A stretch of DNA of 64,000 nucleotides from Deltaproteobacteria bacterium (GTDB lineage: Bacteria; Desulfobacterota; Desulfarculia; Adiutricales; Adiutricaceae), in contig JAISMF010000067.1 in assembly GCA_031276865.1 (NCBI GenBank), forward strand, positions 1 to 64,000. Reading direction: 5' to 3'. Position numbers and translations under genes: made by a program. How positions within the stretch are numbered: the stretch's first letter is position 1; the number at the start of each line of letters is the position of its first letter. The notes beneath the pieces are model-generated. The model worked only from the letters and a program-made list of their open reading frames with translations, was not told the DNA's origin and did no database searches. Positions 45,376 to 54,386 of the stretch are shown in pieces.

Positions 45376-46665
45376 ATGGCGGCCGTCAGGGACTTCTTCG
45401 CCCGTATTCCCAGCCTTTTTTTTCTGGCCCGTAAAAGCGCCTGGAACCGCCGCTTCACCCTGCTTTTGGTGACGCTCTCCATCAGTTTGTCCACCGTCCT
45501 TCTGGTGGGCCTGGAGAGGATCCGCGCCCAGGTGCGGGCGGGTTTCACCCAGGCGGTCTCCGGAACCGATCTGGTGGTGGGGGCCCGGGGGAGCCCGGTG
45601 CAGCTCATCCTCTACGCCGTCTTCCACATGGGCGGGGCCACCAACAACATGAGCTGGAAGTCCGCGGAAGAGATCGCCTCCCGCCCCGAGGTGGCCTGGA
45701 CCATCCCCCTTTCCATGGGGGACTCCCACCGGGGCTACCCGGTGGTGGCCACCAACGGCGATTTTTTCAAATATTTCCGCCACCGCCGGGACGCCTCTTT
45801 GGAGTTTTCCTCCGGTCGGGCGTTCGCGGACGTCTTCGAGGTGGTTTTGGGTTCCGAGGTGGCCTCGCGCCTGGGCTACCGGGAGGGCGATCCGGTGGTC
45901 CTCACCCACGGCGGGGACGTTAGAGGGATCGAGCACGCCGACAAGCCCTTCGCCGTGGTGGGGATCCTGCAGCCCACGGGTTCCCCCGTGGACCGCTCCC
46001 TCTACATAAGCCTGGAGTCCATGGAGGCCATTCACGTGGACTGGCGGGGCGGGGCGCCCGTTCGGGGCTTCGTCGTCCCCAAGGACCGGGTGCGGGCCTT
46101 CGATCTGAATCCCAAGGTGATAACCGCCATGCTGGTGGGGCTGAAAAACCGCCGGGCGGTTTTCACCCTGCAGCGGGAGATCCAGGCCTCGCAAAGCGAG
46201 GCCCTGAGCGCCGTCCTCCCCGGGGTCGCCATGGATCAGCTCTGGAGCCTCGTCGGCGGCTGGGAGAGGGTCCTCATCCTGGTTTCCCTGCTCGTGACCT
46301 TCACGGGCCTGGCCGGTCTCTCCTCCACCATCCTCGCGGGCCTGGGGGAAAGGCGGAGGGAGCTCGCCATTTTGCGCTCCACCGGGGCGAGTCCCTGGGA
46401 CATCGTGGTCGTCATGGCCGCGGAGGGCGTCCTTCTCACCTTTTGCGGCATGGCGGCGGGCCTTTTGGTCCTGGTGGTTCTGATCCTCGCGGCCGCCCCC
46501 TGGCTTTTAAACAACTACGGCCTCTTAATCAGCCTTTCGGCCCCCACCGGAAACGAGTGGCTGATCCTTTCCGGGATATTGGTCCTGGGGGTCTTAACCA
46601 GCCTCGTTCCGGCCCTCAGGGCCTATTTCCTCAGTCTCTCCGACGGACTCAGCCCCTCTTTGTGA
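45376..46665 (+). CDS. FtsX-like ABC permease of the zinc (Zrg-type) system
   Basis: Encodes 429 residues with MacB/FtsX topology: one N-terminal membrane helix (FTLLLVTLSISLSTVLLVGL), a ~230-residue periplasmic domain, then three helices (about 295-320, 340-375, 395-420). The cytoplasmic coupling motif GERRRELAILRSTGASPWDI is the family hallmark. It corresponds to ZrgC-type permeases. MacB/Lol-type permeases extrude or move envelope substrates rather than act as classical importers, so the transport mechanism of Zrg systems remains open. A second hairpin (GGGGCCGGGGCC/GGCCCCGGCCC, 46680-46706) separates it from the next gene. Confidence 0.88.
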   Translation: MAAVRDFFARIPSLFFLARKSAWNRRFTLLLVTLSISLSTVLLVGLERIRAQVRAGFTQAVSGTDLVVGARGSPVQLILYAVFHMGGATNNMSWKSAEEIASRPEVAWTIPLSMGDSHRGYPVVATNGDFFKYFRHRRDASLEFSSGRAFADVFEVVLGSEVASRLGYREGDPVVLTHGGDVRGIEHADKPFAVVGILQPTGSPVDRSLYISLESMEAIHVDWRGGAPVRGFVVPKDRVRAFDLNPKVITAMLVGLKNRRAVFTLQREIQASQSEALSAVLPGVAMDQLWSLVGGWERVLILVSLLVTFTGLAGLSSTILAGLGERRRELAILRSTGASPWDIVVVMAAEGVLLTFCGMAAGLLVLVVLILAAAPWLLNNYGLLISLSAPTGNEWLILSGILVLGVLTSLVPALRAYFLSLSDGLSPSL

Positions 46666-46766
46666 AGGGGGTTTTCCTTGGGGCCGGGGCCTCCGGCCCC
46701 GGCCCTTCCGGATTGTTTCCGGAGGGGCGGACGTCCGGGAGGAGGGCGCCTGTCCGGGAGCGCGTC

Positions 46767-47336
46767 ATGAATACGCTTGAAAAAGCCTCGTCCCCTCTTT
46801 TTTGGGGCCTTCCCCTCCTCCTTTTTCTCCTTTTAACGCCGTCCGCGGCCAAAGGCGCGGACGACGGCGCCTATCTGGATAAAAACTGGCTCATCTGGAA
46901 CGATCTGGTGGATCCCTCCTGGGATCCCGAGGCGATTTTCAAGGAGCTGGGCGTGGATCAGCTCCAGGACGACGACCCTCGGGCGGAGGCGGTTTTAAAC
47001 GAGTTTCTGGAACGCTGGAACAACGCCCCGGTGAACGCCGCCATGAACGGAAAGGCCGTGAAGATCCCCGGTTTCGTGGTTCCCCTCGACTACGAGGACG
47101 CCGAGATGCGGGAGTTTTTCCTGGTGCCCTTCTTCGGCGCCTGCATCCACGTGCCGCCTCCGCCGCCCAACCAGATAATTTACGTGGTGTCGGGAAAGGG
47201 CTTGAAGGGCATCGAGGCTATGGAAGTCGTCTGGGTTTATGGTACAATCAAGGCGGAGAAGTTCCAAACAGATCTGGGCTCCGCCGGCTACACGCTCCCG
47301 GCGGACCGCGTCGAGATCTACCGCAACGATTCCTAA
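46767..47336 (+). CDS. DUF3299 periplasmic protein of the zinc operon
   Basis: Encodes 189 residues. The ATG at 46767 begins a signal peptide (WGLPLLLFLLLTPSAAKG). The mature protein has the DUF3299 core: VKIPGFVVPLDYEDAEMREFFLVPFFGACIHVPPPPPNQ, read in parts as GFVVPLD and FFGACIHVPPPPPNQ, with one Cys and one His that could bind metal. It belongs to the Zrg cluster by synteny (Vibrio zrgD/E position). CGGACGTCCG lies 30 bases upstream of the start. It probably assists zinc capture or delivery in the periplasm. Confidence 0.88.
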   Translation: MNTLEKASSPLFWGLPLLLFLLLTPSAAKGADDGAYLDKNWLIWNDLVDPSWDPEAIFKELGVDQLQDDDPRAEAVLNEFLERWNNAPVNAAMNGKAVKIPGFVVPLDYEDAEMREFFLVPFFGACIHVPPPPPNQIIYVVSGKGLKGIEAMEVVWVYGTIKAEKFQTDLGSAGYTLPADRVEIYRNDS

Positions 47337-47490
47337 TAAGGGGGGTTTTCACCTAAACCCGCTCTTTTTCTTGCTTTTAAGTCCCCCGGAAACGCTTACG
47401 CCCGCCCCTAAACCACGTGGATCCTCTTTGTAATTTTTTTCCCATCCGGGCTTTCCGGGCTCTTTTCACCGACTGTAAACGGGGTGTCTC

Positions 47491-47964
47491 ATGGACGACG
47501 TTCAGAAACAGGTGGAAGCGCTTTTAAGCGAGGCCGAGGCCGTCTGTCGCCGGGAAGGCACCCAGTTCACCAGGCTGAGGCGCCTGATTCTGGAGACCCT
47601 GGCCCGGTCCCCCGGGCCCGTCAAAGCCTACGACCTTTTGGAAAGCCTCAAGGAGAAGGGGCGGCGGCTCACTCCCTCCTCCGTTTACCGCACCTTGGAG
47701 TTTTTCATCCGGAAGGGCCTGGTGCACCGGGTGAGCTCCTTGAACTCCTACGTGGCCTGCGCCGACGGCGGGTCCCTCCACAATCCCGTGCTCCTGGTCT
47801 GCCCCGACTGCCAGGCCATAACCGAGATAAACGACGAGGCCTTGAACTACAGCATCTTTTCCCGCTTGAACCGCCTGGGCTTTTCCGCCCGGATGGCGTC
47901 CGTGGAGGTGACCGGCCTCTGCGAGAAATGCCAAAAGGAGCCTTCCGAGAAAGGCGCCGACTGA
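47491..47964 (+). CDS. zur: Fur family regulator, probably Zur
   Basis: A 157-residue Fur-type regulator. The N-terminal winged helix (TRLRRLILETLARSPGPVKA, LTPSSVYRTLEFFIRKGLVHRV) is followed by the dimerisation domain with two CxxC pairs (VCPDCQ and LCEKCQ) that hold structural zinc, as in Zur/Fur. Placement at the end of the zinc operon favours Zur over Fur. With zinc bound it would repress the operon at the twin repeat at 43658-43715, giving autoregulation. It lies 154 bases after the DUF3299 gene, so it may also have its own promoter. Confidence 0.88.
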   Translation: MDDVQKQVEALLSEAEAVCRREGTQFTRLRRLILETLARSPGPVKAYDLLESLKEKGRRLTPSSVYRTLEFFIRKGLVHRVSSLNSYVACADGGSLHNPVLLVCPDCQAITEINDEALNYSIFSRLNRLGFSARMASVEVTGLCEKCQKEPSEKGAD

Positions 47965-47996
47965 AAAACCAGGCTCCGCTTTAATTTTCCGTCCGC

Positions 47997-48050
47997 GAAA
48001 AACGAACCCCCGGAAGGGATGGCTCCCTTTACGGGGGTTTTTCGTTTTTT
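47997..48050 (+). terminator. Terminator of the zinc operon
   Basis: AACGAACCCCCG pairs with CGGGGGTTTTTCGTT (with a bulge) around a second inner stem (AAGGGA / TCCCTTT), ending in TTTTTT, about 30 bases after the zur stop. Confidence 0.75.
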
Positions 48051-48521
48051 AAAGACCTTCCGGCCATGAGTTTAACGCGGGCGTAAAGACGCGCCTTTCG
48101 GACTCGCTTGGAGATGATTCAACGGATTTTTTTCGCGAGGCGAAATTTTCGGCGGTTTACAATTTTTTTTCTTGTTTTTTTTCACGCGGGTTCTTCCGGA
48201 AAGCGGCCTAAAAATATTTCCGAAACGCCTGGACGAAACCGCGGCCTTTTTCGGCGGGGAAAACAGCGAGCGAAGGGGGAGGAAAATAGAGGGAAAAAAG
48301 ATGAAAAAAAGAGATGAAAAAAAGATGGAAAAAAAAGATGGAAAAAAGTGGGAAAAAAGAGGGGGAAAAAAAGATGGAGAAAGAGCTGGGAAGGGAGATG
48401 GAAAATAAGATGGGATAAGAGATGGGAATAAAACGGAAATGGAAAAAGGGAGGGAAACGGCGGGGGATCTTGACGCGGTCGGGGGGGAGAAGGCGGGAGG
48501 AAACTGGAGGGTATGGGGCCT
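48051..48521. other. Polypurine intergenic tract
   Basis: From about 48262 to 48514 the plus strand is nearly all purine, with GATGGAAAAAA- and GAGATGGGA-like microrepeats. The minus-strand gene at 48522 ends right at this tract, so its mRNA would end in a long C/U-rich, unstructured stretch. No gene. Confidence 0.6.
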
Positions 48522-50132
48522 TCAGGCTCGAAAGTCTTTGTAGTTAAGCTTCAGGCGCTTCATGCGCAGCCCCATGGATCTGCGGGTGAGCCGCAGCTCC
48601 CGCGCGGCCTGGGAGATGTTCCCCCGGTGGCGCTTCAGAGCCTCGGATATCATCTCCTCTTCGATGGAGGAGAGCCTCTCCTCGAGGCTTAAAGGCTCCT
48701 GGGTCCTGGGCGCGGCGGAAAGCCTTATCTCCCGGGGAAGATCCCCGGGTTCGATGACGCCTCCGTTCCTTTCCGCGGCGATGGCCGCCAGGTGGATCGC
48801 CGCCTCCAGCTCCTCCACGTTTCCCGGCCAATCGTAGCCACGGAGGATCTCCAGGGCGGCGGGGGAGAGGCCCCGCTGGTTTTTGCCCGTCTCGGCGCCG
48901 AAGCGCGCCAGGAAATGCCTGGCCAGCCTGTCTATATCCTCCTCCCGTTTCCGCAGGGGGGGGATGTTTATGGGGAAGACGTTCAAGCGGTAGAAGAGCT
49001 CCTCTAAAAAAAGACCCTTCCCCGCGAGCTCCCTTAGATCCCGGCTCGCGCCGGCGATTATCCGCGCGTCCAGGGCCGGAGCGGAGGCCGGCGACCTCGG
49101 GGAGCGCTCTTTTAAAAATTCCAGGATCCTGGCCTGGAGGCTCAAAGGGCAGCGATCTATCTCGTCTATGAAGATGGAGCCGCCGTCCGCGGCCTCGAAG
49201 AGGCCGCGTTTGAGCCCCCGCTCCCCGTCCCCCTCCGGGCCGAAGAGCTCGTCTTCGAGGAGGTTGGAGGGGAAGTCCAGGCAGTTTATCTTCACGAAGG
49301 GGCCCATGGCCTTGAGGCCGTCGTAGTGGATGGACTGGGCCACGGTCTCCTTTTCCACGCCCTTCTCCCCCAGGATTAAGACGATGGTGCGTCTCGAGGC
49401 CACCTTGCGCAGGAGGAAGTAGACCTCCTGCATGGCGCTGGAGGAGGATACGAGATTCGAGGGGGAGTAGCGTTCCTTGAGCTCGTAGATTTCGGAACTT
49501 AAGGTTCTCACCTTCTTCTCCAAAACCAGGCGGTCGACGTTTTCGAAGATGTAGAGCCCGGCCTCGCTGGAAAAGAGGCTGGCCATGACGGAGAGGTGCG
49601 TCTCGTGCCTTTTTCGGGCCGTGAAGTCCGGAAAACGGGAAAGGGTGGAAAGGTTGCCTAGGATTTTCCCCTCCCTTATGATGGGAACCGTGACCAAGGC
49701 GAGATCGGAGGGCTCCGGAATGGCGGGCGTTTCCTCCGTCTTGGCGAAGCCCCCCCAGGAGCGGCGGCTTAAAAGGTGGTTTTCCTTTTTCAGCGGCCCC
49801 TGATCGTCCAGGCGCAGGATCGAGTCCAGGAGCCTCTCCTCCTCTTCGTAGCCGAAGCCCAGGGAGCGGGAAAGGAGGAGCTTTCCCGAATCCGTGTGGA
49901 TGAGGCTTATGAGGCCCTTGACGACGCCCAGGTCCTTCTTCATGTAGTAGAGCAGGGTGTCCAGGGCCGCGTTCATGTCGCGCTTTTCCGAAAGCAGCCG
50001 CTCCACGGTCATGAAAAGGGAGATGAGCCTCTCGCCTCCGCCCCGGAGCCCCAGGAGGGAGAAGGGGGTCTCGTCCGCGGCCTTGGAGGCCGCGGAGGTC
50101 CCCAGGTCGTTTAAGCTGCTCTCGTTTTTCAC
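48522..50132 (-). CDS. NifA-like GAF/AAA+/Fis regulator lacking GAFTGA
   Basis: About 536 residues. An N-terminal GAF domain (residues about 35-190) precedes an AAA+ domain and a C-terminal Fis-type HTH (NISQAARELRLTRRSMGLRMK). In the AAA+ domain Walker A is altered (ILGEKGVEKE instead of GESGTGKE). The GAFTGA loop is gone: after DELFGPEG comes DGERGLKRGLFEAADGG. Walker B (SIFIDEID) and the sensor/arginine-finger region (LFYRLNVFPINIPPLRKRE) are kept. Without GAFTGA it cannot remodel sigma-54 holoenzyme in the known way, so it may act on sigma-70 promoters like TyrR-type relatives. I prefer the GTG start at 50132 (GGGGAG just upstream) to the ATG at 50219, which has no ribosome binding site. 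Confidence 0.85.
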   Translation of the reverse strand: MKNESSLNDLGTSAASKAADETPFSLLGLRGGGERLISLFMTVERLLSEKRDMNAALDTLLYYMKKDLGVVKGLISLIHTDSGKLLLSRSLGFGYEEEERLLDSILRLDDQGPLKKENHLLSRRSWGGFAKTEETPAIPEPSDLALVTVPIIREGKILGNLSTLSRFPDFTARKRHETHLSVMASLFSSEAGLYIFENVDRLVLEKKVRTLSSEIYELKERYSPSNLVSSSSAMQEVYFLLRKVASRRTIVLILGEKGVEKETVAQSIHYDGLKAMGPFVKINCLDFPSNLLEDELFGPEGDGERGLKRGLFEAADGGSIFIDEIDRCPLSLQARILEFLKERSPRSPASAPALDARIIAGASRDLRELAGKGLFLEELFYRLNVFPINIPPLRKREEDIDRLARHFLARFGAETGKNQRGLSPAALEILRGYDWPGNVEELEAAIHLAAIAAERNGGVIEPGDLPREIRLSAAPRTQEPLSLEERLSSIEEEMISEALKRHRGNISQAARELRLTRRSMGLRMKRLKLNYKDFRA

Positions 50133-51144
50133 CCGCGCTCCCCGTGACGCATGTTTTTTCTCCGCCGCTTTAAGCCGCCCGGAAGATCGTCCCGGTCGGA
50201 GTCTTCTTTGTCCGCCCATCCGGAAGCGTCCGAAAATCCGCGGAGCGGCCCCCCGCCGCCGCGGGGCGCCCCCCCGAAACCGCTCTCCCTCCGGCGCGGC
50301 CTAATTTTCCTCCGCCCCGGTCCCCGGACCGCCTTCCGGACGCGGACACCCCGCGGACGGTGGATCCGTCTCTGGGATTTCGCGCCTTTTCTGTAAAAAA
50401 AATTTTGGCGATATCCACAAAAAAGGCGTTTTTTTTCTCCGGCGGGGTCTCGAAGATGTTTTTCCGAAATCCCCCTCCCCGAAGCCCTGGCGGCCGCGGG
50501 GCGTTTGGACGCCGCGGGAGGATCCGTCCCGGGCTCCGGATATCTCCCCTAGGGAGGCGCGGCCGATTTTTATTCTTCCGCCCCGGTAAAAAGCAAGGCC
50601 CGTGCCAAGTGGATAGTTCAGGTCCCCGTCCGGGCGGGGCGTGAAAAAAAATTACGCTATGGGAACAAATTTTAAATAATTCAGGTTAATAACGTATCAA
50701 AATCTCGAATCGCTTAAAAAAAAACGAAAATCAAAAAAAAACATCTGGAAAAATTCTAAGAAAGTGCGAAAATGCAAAAAGCCTTATAAGCGCGTTACGA
50801 ATTTTTTTTGGCGAAAGCGTTTCAAGCCTTTGGGGCTTCGGAGCTTTTCCGGCCCGGATCCCGCTTTTTCCCTTATGCGATATTGTTAATATTTTTTTCG
50901 TCTGTTTAAGAATATTTTAAAATATTTTATTTGAAATATTAGAAATATCGGCATAATTGTTTGAACTAAACAACGCCGAAGTTTCCCGCCGTTTTTTTTC
51001 CGCCCAGAGGGCGGGGCGCGGGCGGATTGTTTCCCTCCCTCCGAAAAAGCCGTTTTCGGGGAAAAAATTGGAAATAAATTTTCCCTCTTTCCCGGAAAAA
51101 GGAGTAGAATAGAGTTTCAGAGAGCGGAAGTAAGGAGCTAATTT
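50133..51144. other. 1-kb gene-free region
   Basis: GC-rich to about 50640 without credible genes, then AT-rich (50640-51000) with no recognisable repeat, then the leader of the small gene at 51145. It contains the upstream region of the NifA-like gene; no enhancer-like palindromes were recognised. Confidence 0.5.
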
Positions 51145-51300
51145 ATGCGCCCGCCTCGGGAAAAACGCGGAGTGAGAGCGAATAAAAAGAGCCAGGGCGG
51201 AGTGAGAGCGAATAAAAAGAGCCAGGTACGAAAAAGCGGCGACGATGGCGCGGAGCCCCTCGTCCGTCTTGAAATATTTTTCCCCCCGGGAAGACCTTGA
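51145..51300 (+). CDS. Small basic protein with an internal ten-residue repeat
   Basis: Encodes 51 residues: MRPPREKRGVRANKKSQ, then a second GVRANKKSQ and an acidic-hydrophobic C-terminus. The ATG has AAGGAG 7 bases upstream. A perfect 30-bp tandem duplication (51167-51196 and 51197-51226) adds an exact ten-residue repeat and preserves the frame. The product would be strongly basic and could bind nucleic acid. No family recognised. The site and in-frame repeat support it; short length and lack of homologues keep confidence low. Confidence 0.35.
   Translation: MRPPREKRGVRANKKSQGGVRANKKSQVRKSGDDGAEPLVRLEIFFPPGRP
51167..51226 (+). repeat. Perfect 30-bp tandem duplication
   Basis: Two identical 30-bp units starting GCGGAGTGAGAGCGAATAAA at 51167 and 51197. 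The period is a multiple of three and lies inside the small ORF at 51145-51300. Confidence 0.85.
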
Positions 51301-51682
51301 GAGGCGGGAAAGGCCTTTTTCCGGAAATTCCTGAAATATAAGGGGCGTTTTCGTTTTGTCCCGTCATCGGCCCTCCGCGCCTGACGGGCGGGGGCTGGCG
51401 CCGCTTCGCGGCCGCCCTCCGGCGGAAAGCCGGAGGAGCCGGACGGAAAAAAAGCTTCCGTTCTCCGGGAAAAAACCCCCGGCGGAGAACGAAGGATCCT
51501 TCCCCCGACGGCCGCGGGCTAAATATGGAAACCAATTTCCCGACCACGCCTTATCGTGTGGACGCAAGCTGTCTTTATCGTGAAAAACGAAGGAAATTTT
51601 CACTAGGTTCCGCGATTGGAGTCGCGAGCTTCCGTCCCACGCATAAGCGTCCCAGGACGCTTAAGAAAAAATGGGGATTATT
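51301..51682. other. Leader of the HTH-repeat gene
   Basis: Non-coding. Holds short inverted repeats before the gene at 51683: AAGCGTCCCAGGACGCTT (51645-51662), a perfect palindromic stem with no T-run, and CGCGATTGGAGTCGCG (51611-51626). Either might act in the mRNA leader. Confidence 0.5.
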
Positions 51683-53005
51683 ATGAGCGAGGCTTACAGG
51701 TCCGACCAAAGGTACGATCGTTTCATTCAGGGTCTCAAGGAAGGGAAGACGGTGGATCAGTCCAGACGGGAGGCGACTCTCAACTGGAACAGCCTCTACA
51801 AGATGCGGAAAAGCAACGAGACTTTCCGCGAGGCCTGGGACGAGGCCCTCATCCAGGGCGGACGCAAGTTTCCGACGGACAACGATCCGCGCTTCGACGT
51901 CTTTCTGGAAAAGCTTCGGGACGGGAAAACCGTGGCCCACGCCATGAGCGAGGCGGGGCTCTACTGGAGGCGCCTCTACCAGCACAAGCACGACGACCCC
52001 GAGTTCATGGTGGCCTGGGACGCCGCCATGGTGGCCGGCGGAAGGCAGGTGGAGGAGACGACGGATCCCCGTTTCGGGGTTTTTCTGAAGGCCTTGGCGG
52101 AGAGGAGGAGCTTCACCGGCGCCCTGGCCGCCTCCGGACTGGACTGCAAGACGCTCTACGACTACAAGCAGCGGAACCGGAAGTTCCAGGAGGCCTGTCA
52201 GAAGATCGCCCGCGACCACGACATCCGCTCCGAGTTCAAGGATCCCCGCTACGAGGTCTTCCTGGGCGGACTCAAGCTGGGGAAGACCATCAACGCCGCC
52301 ATGTTGGACGCCGCCCTCAACTGGAAGACCCTCTACGCCTTCAAGAACTCCAACGCGGAGTTCCGCGCGGCCTGGGACGAGGCCATGGCCGCGAGCGGCC
52401 GCGTCATCACCCCGCCCCGCACCCTCACCGACGAGACTTTGGCCCTCTTTCTGGAGAATATCGCGGCCGGCATGACGGTGAAGGACTCCGCGGAGAAGGC
52501 CGGGGTGACCCTGGCCAGCGTCTACAAGCGGAGCAAAAAGGATCCCGAGCTGGAAAAGGCCTGGGACGAGGCCTACCGGAAGGGCCGGAACAAGAACCGG
52601 AAGGTGGACGAGGAGATCGACATCTTCCTCTCCCAAATCGAGGGTGGGGCCAAGGTTAACGACGCCGCCAAGGCCTCCGGCAAGGACTTGACCACCTTCT
52701 ACCGCCTCCGGAAGAAGGACTTCATCTTCGCCGAAAGGTGGCGGATGGTGGTGGCGAAAAAAAAGAAGGACAATAAATTCAAGAAGAAGCTCGCCCTGCA
52801 GAAGACCAGGAAAAAAAAAGCCCGCGGCCCCCAGGCGGAAAAGTCGCCCGGCGTTGAAACCGCCGCGGCCGCCGTGGCGAACAACGTCGCGGACCCGAGC
52901 TCCCTTCCCGCGTCCCCGCCGGAAGCTGACGCGAAAGGGGAAGACCCCTTCGCCGAGCTCCCGGAGGAGGGCGGACCCCCCCCCGATTTTTCCGATCGGG
53001 ACTAG
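51683..53005 (+). CDS. Protein with six tandem HTH-like repeats and a basic tail
   Basis: Encodes 440 residues. Six repeats begin at residues 8, 68, 128, 187, 250 and 309 (period 59-63). Each follows D-P-R-[FY]-x-x-F-L-x-x-L-x-x-G-K-T-[VI], then A-x-x-x-A-x-L-x-W-x-x-L-Y, then F-x-x-A-W-D-E-A. The GKTV...A...LY-x-x-[RK] pattern resembles the helix-turn-helix of phage terminase small subunits and homeodomain-like transposase HTHs, once per repeat. Repeats 5-6 are more diverged. A Lys/Arg-rich segment (359-381) and an acidic Pro-rich tail follow. ATG at 51683 with GGGG 7 bases upstream; the in-frame ATG at 51671 has no such site. Probably a multivalent DNA-binding protein; no catalytic domain. 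Flanking genes give no hint. Confidence 0.75.
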   Translation: MSEAYRSDQRYDRFIQGLKEGKTVDQSRREATLNWNSLYKMRKSNETFREAWDEALIQGGRKFPTDNDPRFDVFLEKLRDGKTVAHAMSEAGLYWRRLYQHKHDDPEFMVAWDAAMVAGGRQVEETTDPRFGVFLKALAERRSFTGALAASGLDCKTLYDYKQRNRKFQEACQKIARDHDIRSEFKDPRYEVFLGGLKLGKTINAAMLDAALNWKTLYAFKNSNAEFRAAWDEAMAASGRVITPPRTLTDETLALFLENIAAGMTVKDSAEKAGVTLASVYKRSKKDPELEKAWDEAYRKGRNKNRKVDEEIDIFLSQIEGGAKVNDAAKASGKDLTTFYRLRKKDFIFAERWRMVVAKKKKDNKFKKKLALQKTRKKKARGPQAEKSPGVETAAAAVANNVADPSSLPASPPEADAKGEDPFAELPEEGGPPPDFSDRD

Positions 53006-53503
53006 CACGCGATCGGATCTCCCTTCCGCCGTCCATCAATTCGCCAGGCGGACGCGCCTACGCGGCCTTTGAAAAGCCCGGACCCTGAAATTCGACGGCT
53101 CCGCCGTTTTTCACTTTTTTTAAGGACCGTGTCGAATCAAGAGACGCCGGACTCGGGCGCGGAAAGGAGCGGGGCCGCTTTTGCGGGTTTTTTTCCCCAA
53201 GGCCGTCCGGGCGGTTCCGACGGGACCCCGCCCGTAGATTTTTCCGCCGCCGGGTTTCCCCTCGTTTTCTTAGCGGAGGATCGGCCGCGGGGGGAGATTT
53301 TTTAAAGGCGCCGACTTTTGGAACGCCCGCCGATCTTCAAGGGGACCTGACGGACGCGGCTTATGGGGCCGCGAAGCCTTCCAGCGCTCCGGCCGGAATG
53401 CGGAAAACGCCCGAAGCCGCGCCTCCTCATGGCGCGGGCGGCGGAAACGCTTCCGGTCAAGGCGGGGTAGGAGATTCGTCACGCCGTACCTCGACTAAAA
53501 CGC
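53006..53503. other. Gene-free region
   Basis: GC-rich, no credible gene, repeat or terminator recognised after the HTH-repeat gene. Confidence 0.5.
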
Positions 53504-53797
53504 TTGGATACCCGAACCGAGAGATCCGATGTTCACCGACCCCGACCGGGAGAAGTACCTAAGTACGATGATGACCGAGACTATCGGTACGGTAGTTATC
53601 GCGGCGGCGCATGGTTTCCCGACCCTTCCTACATTCTCAAAATGAAAAAATCCGGCGAGTGGGCCGCCGCGCGTCCGATACACAGACGCTGGCGCCGGAG
53701 CGACACCCGATACGACCATGACTACGACGATAAATTGCGAAAATTAGTTAGTCTAGATGAAAAAAAGAACGAACTCATCCGCGCGGGAAAAATGTAG
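53504..53797 (+). CDS. Possible small hypothetical protein
   Basis: Up to 97 residues from a TTG at 53504; a shorter version begins at ATG 53644 (MKKSGEWAAARP). Composition is rich in Arg, Asp and Tyr (YDDDRDYRYGSYRGGAW). A different frame from ATG 53529 (MFTDPDREKYLSTMM, 38 residues) is equally plausible locally, so a frameshift between two parts of one small gene is possible. No family recognised. Confidence 0.25.
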   Translation: MDTRTERSDVHRPRPGEVPKYDDDRDYRYGSYRGGAWFPDPSYILKMKKSGEWAAARPIHRRWRRSDTRYDHDYDDKLRKLVSLDEKKNELIRAGKM

Positions 53798-54386
53798 CGA
53801 CGACGCCAAACTCTTTTTTCGCGGGTTTTTTTAAACCCGTCCGCGGCGACCCATGGGCGGAATCTCTCCCTTCCTTCTTCGTTTTAAAACGCTTCGGGAA
53901 CAGGCGGGAGGCGGCGACTGGAAAAATTTTTTCGGGCGGAAAAAATCATCCTTGGACGCGTCCTCTCGTTTTTCGTTTTGAAAACGCCGCTTTTAAAATT
54001 TTTGGACGCCGTCCGATGGGCGTCCGAGCGCCGTTCCTTTCGTTCGCGTGAGGATTGGAAAAAAGCGGATTGGAATAGGCGATGTTTCCGGGCGGGGAAA
54101 AGCGTCGGCGACGCCGGACGCGTCCGTTCCGGTTGCGGGACGATCGCGGATAGCGGTTTTTGGGGGAATCCGTTGATTTTTCCGCTTTTGTTTTCGTGAA
54201 ACGGAAAGCCGCGAAAGAGCGGCGGAAAATTTTCCAAAAAATTTCCCGGGCGATAAAAAAAAACTATACGTAGCGTCCGGTAAAGGGTTTTCGTTTAATA
54301 AAGGCGGGATTTGTAAAACGAATTTTACAGAATGGTGCCCGTTACACTCTTTTATTAATGATAACAATTTACCCATCTCGTCGGGA
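53798..54386. other. Gene-free region left of the integrase relic
   Basis: No gene. If the integrase once carried an island, its cargo would have lain here, but only unrecognisable sequence remains. No duplicate of the tRNA 3' end was found in this interval. Confidence 0.5.

Noticed and set aside
45364-46194. Minus-strand frame opposite the zinc-system permease
   Set aside because: His/Gly-rich shadow of a confident membrane protein gene; no start signal.
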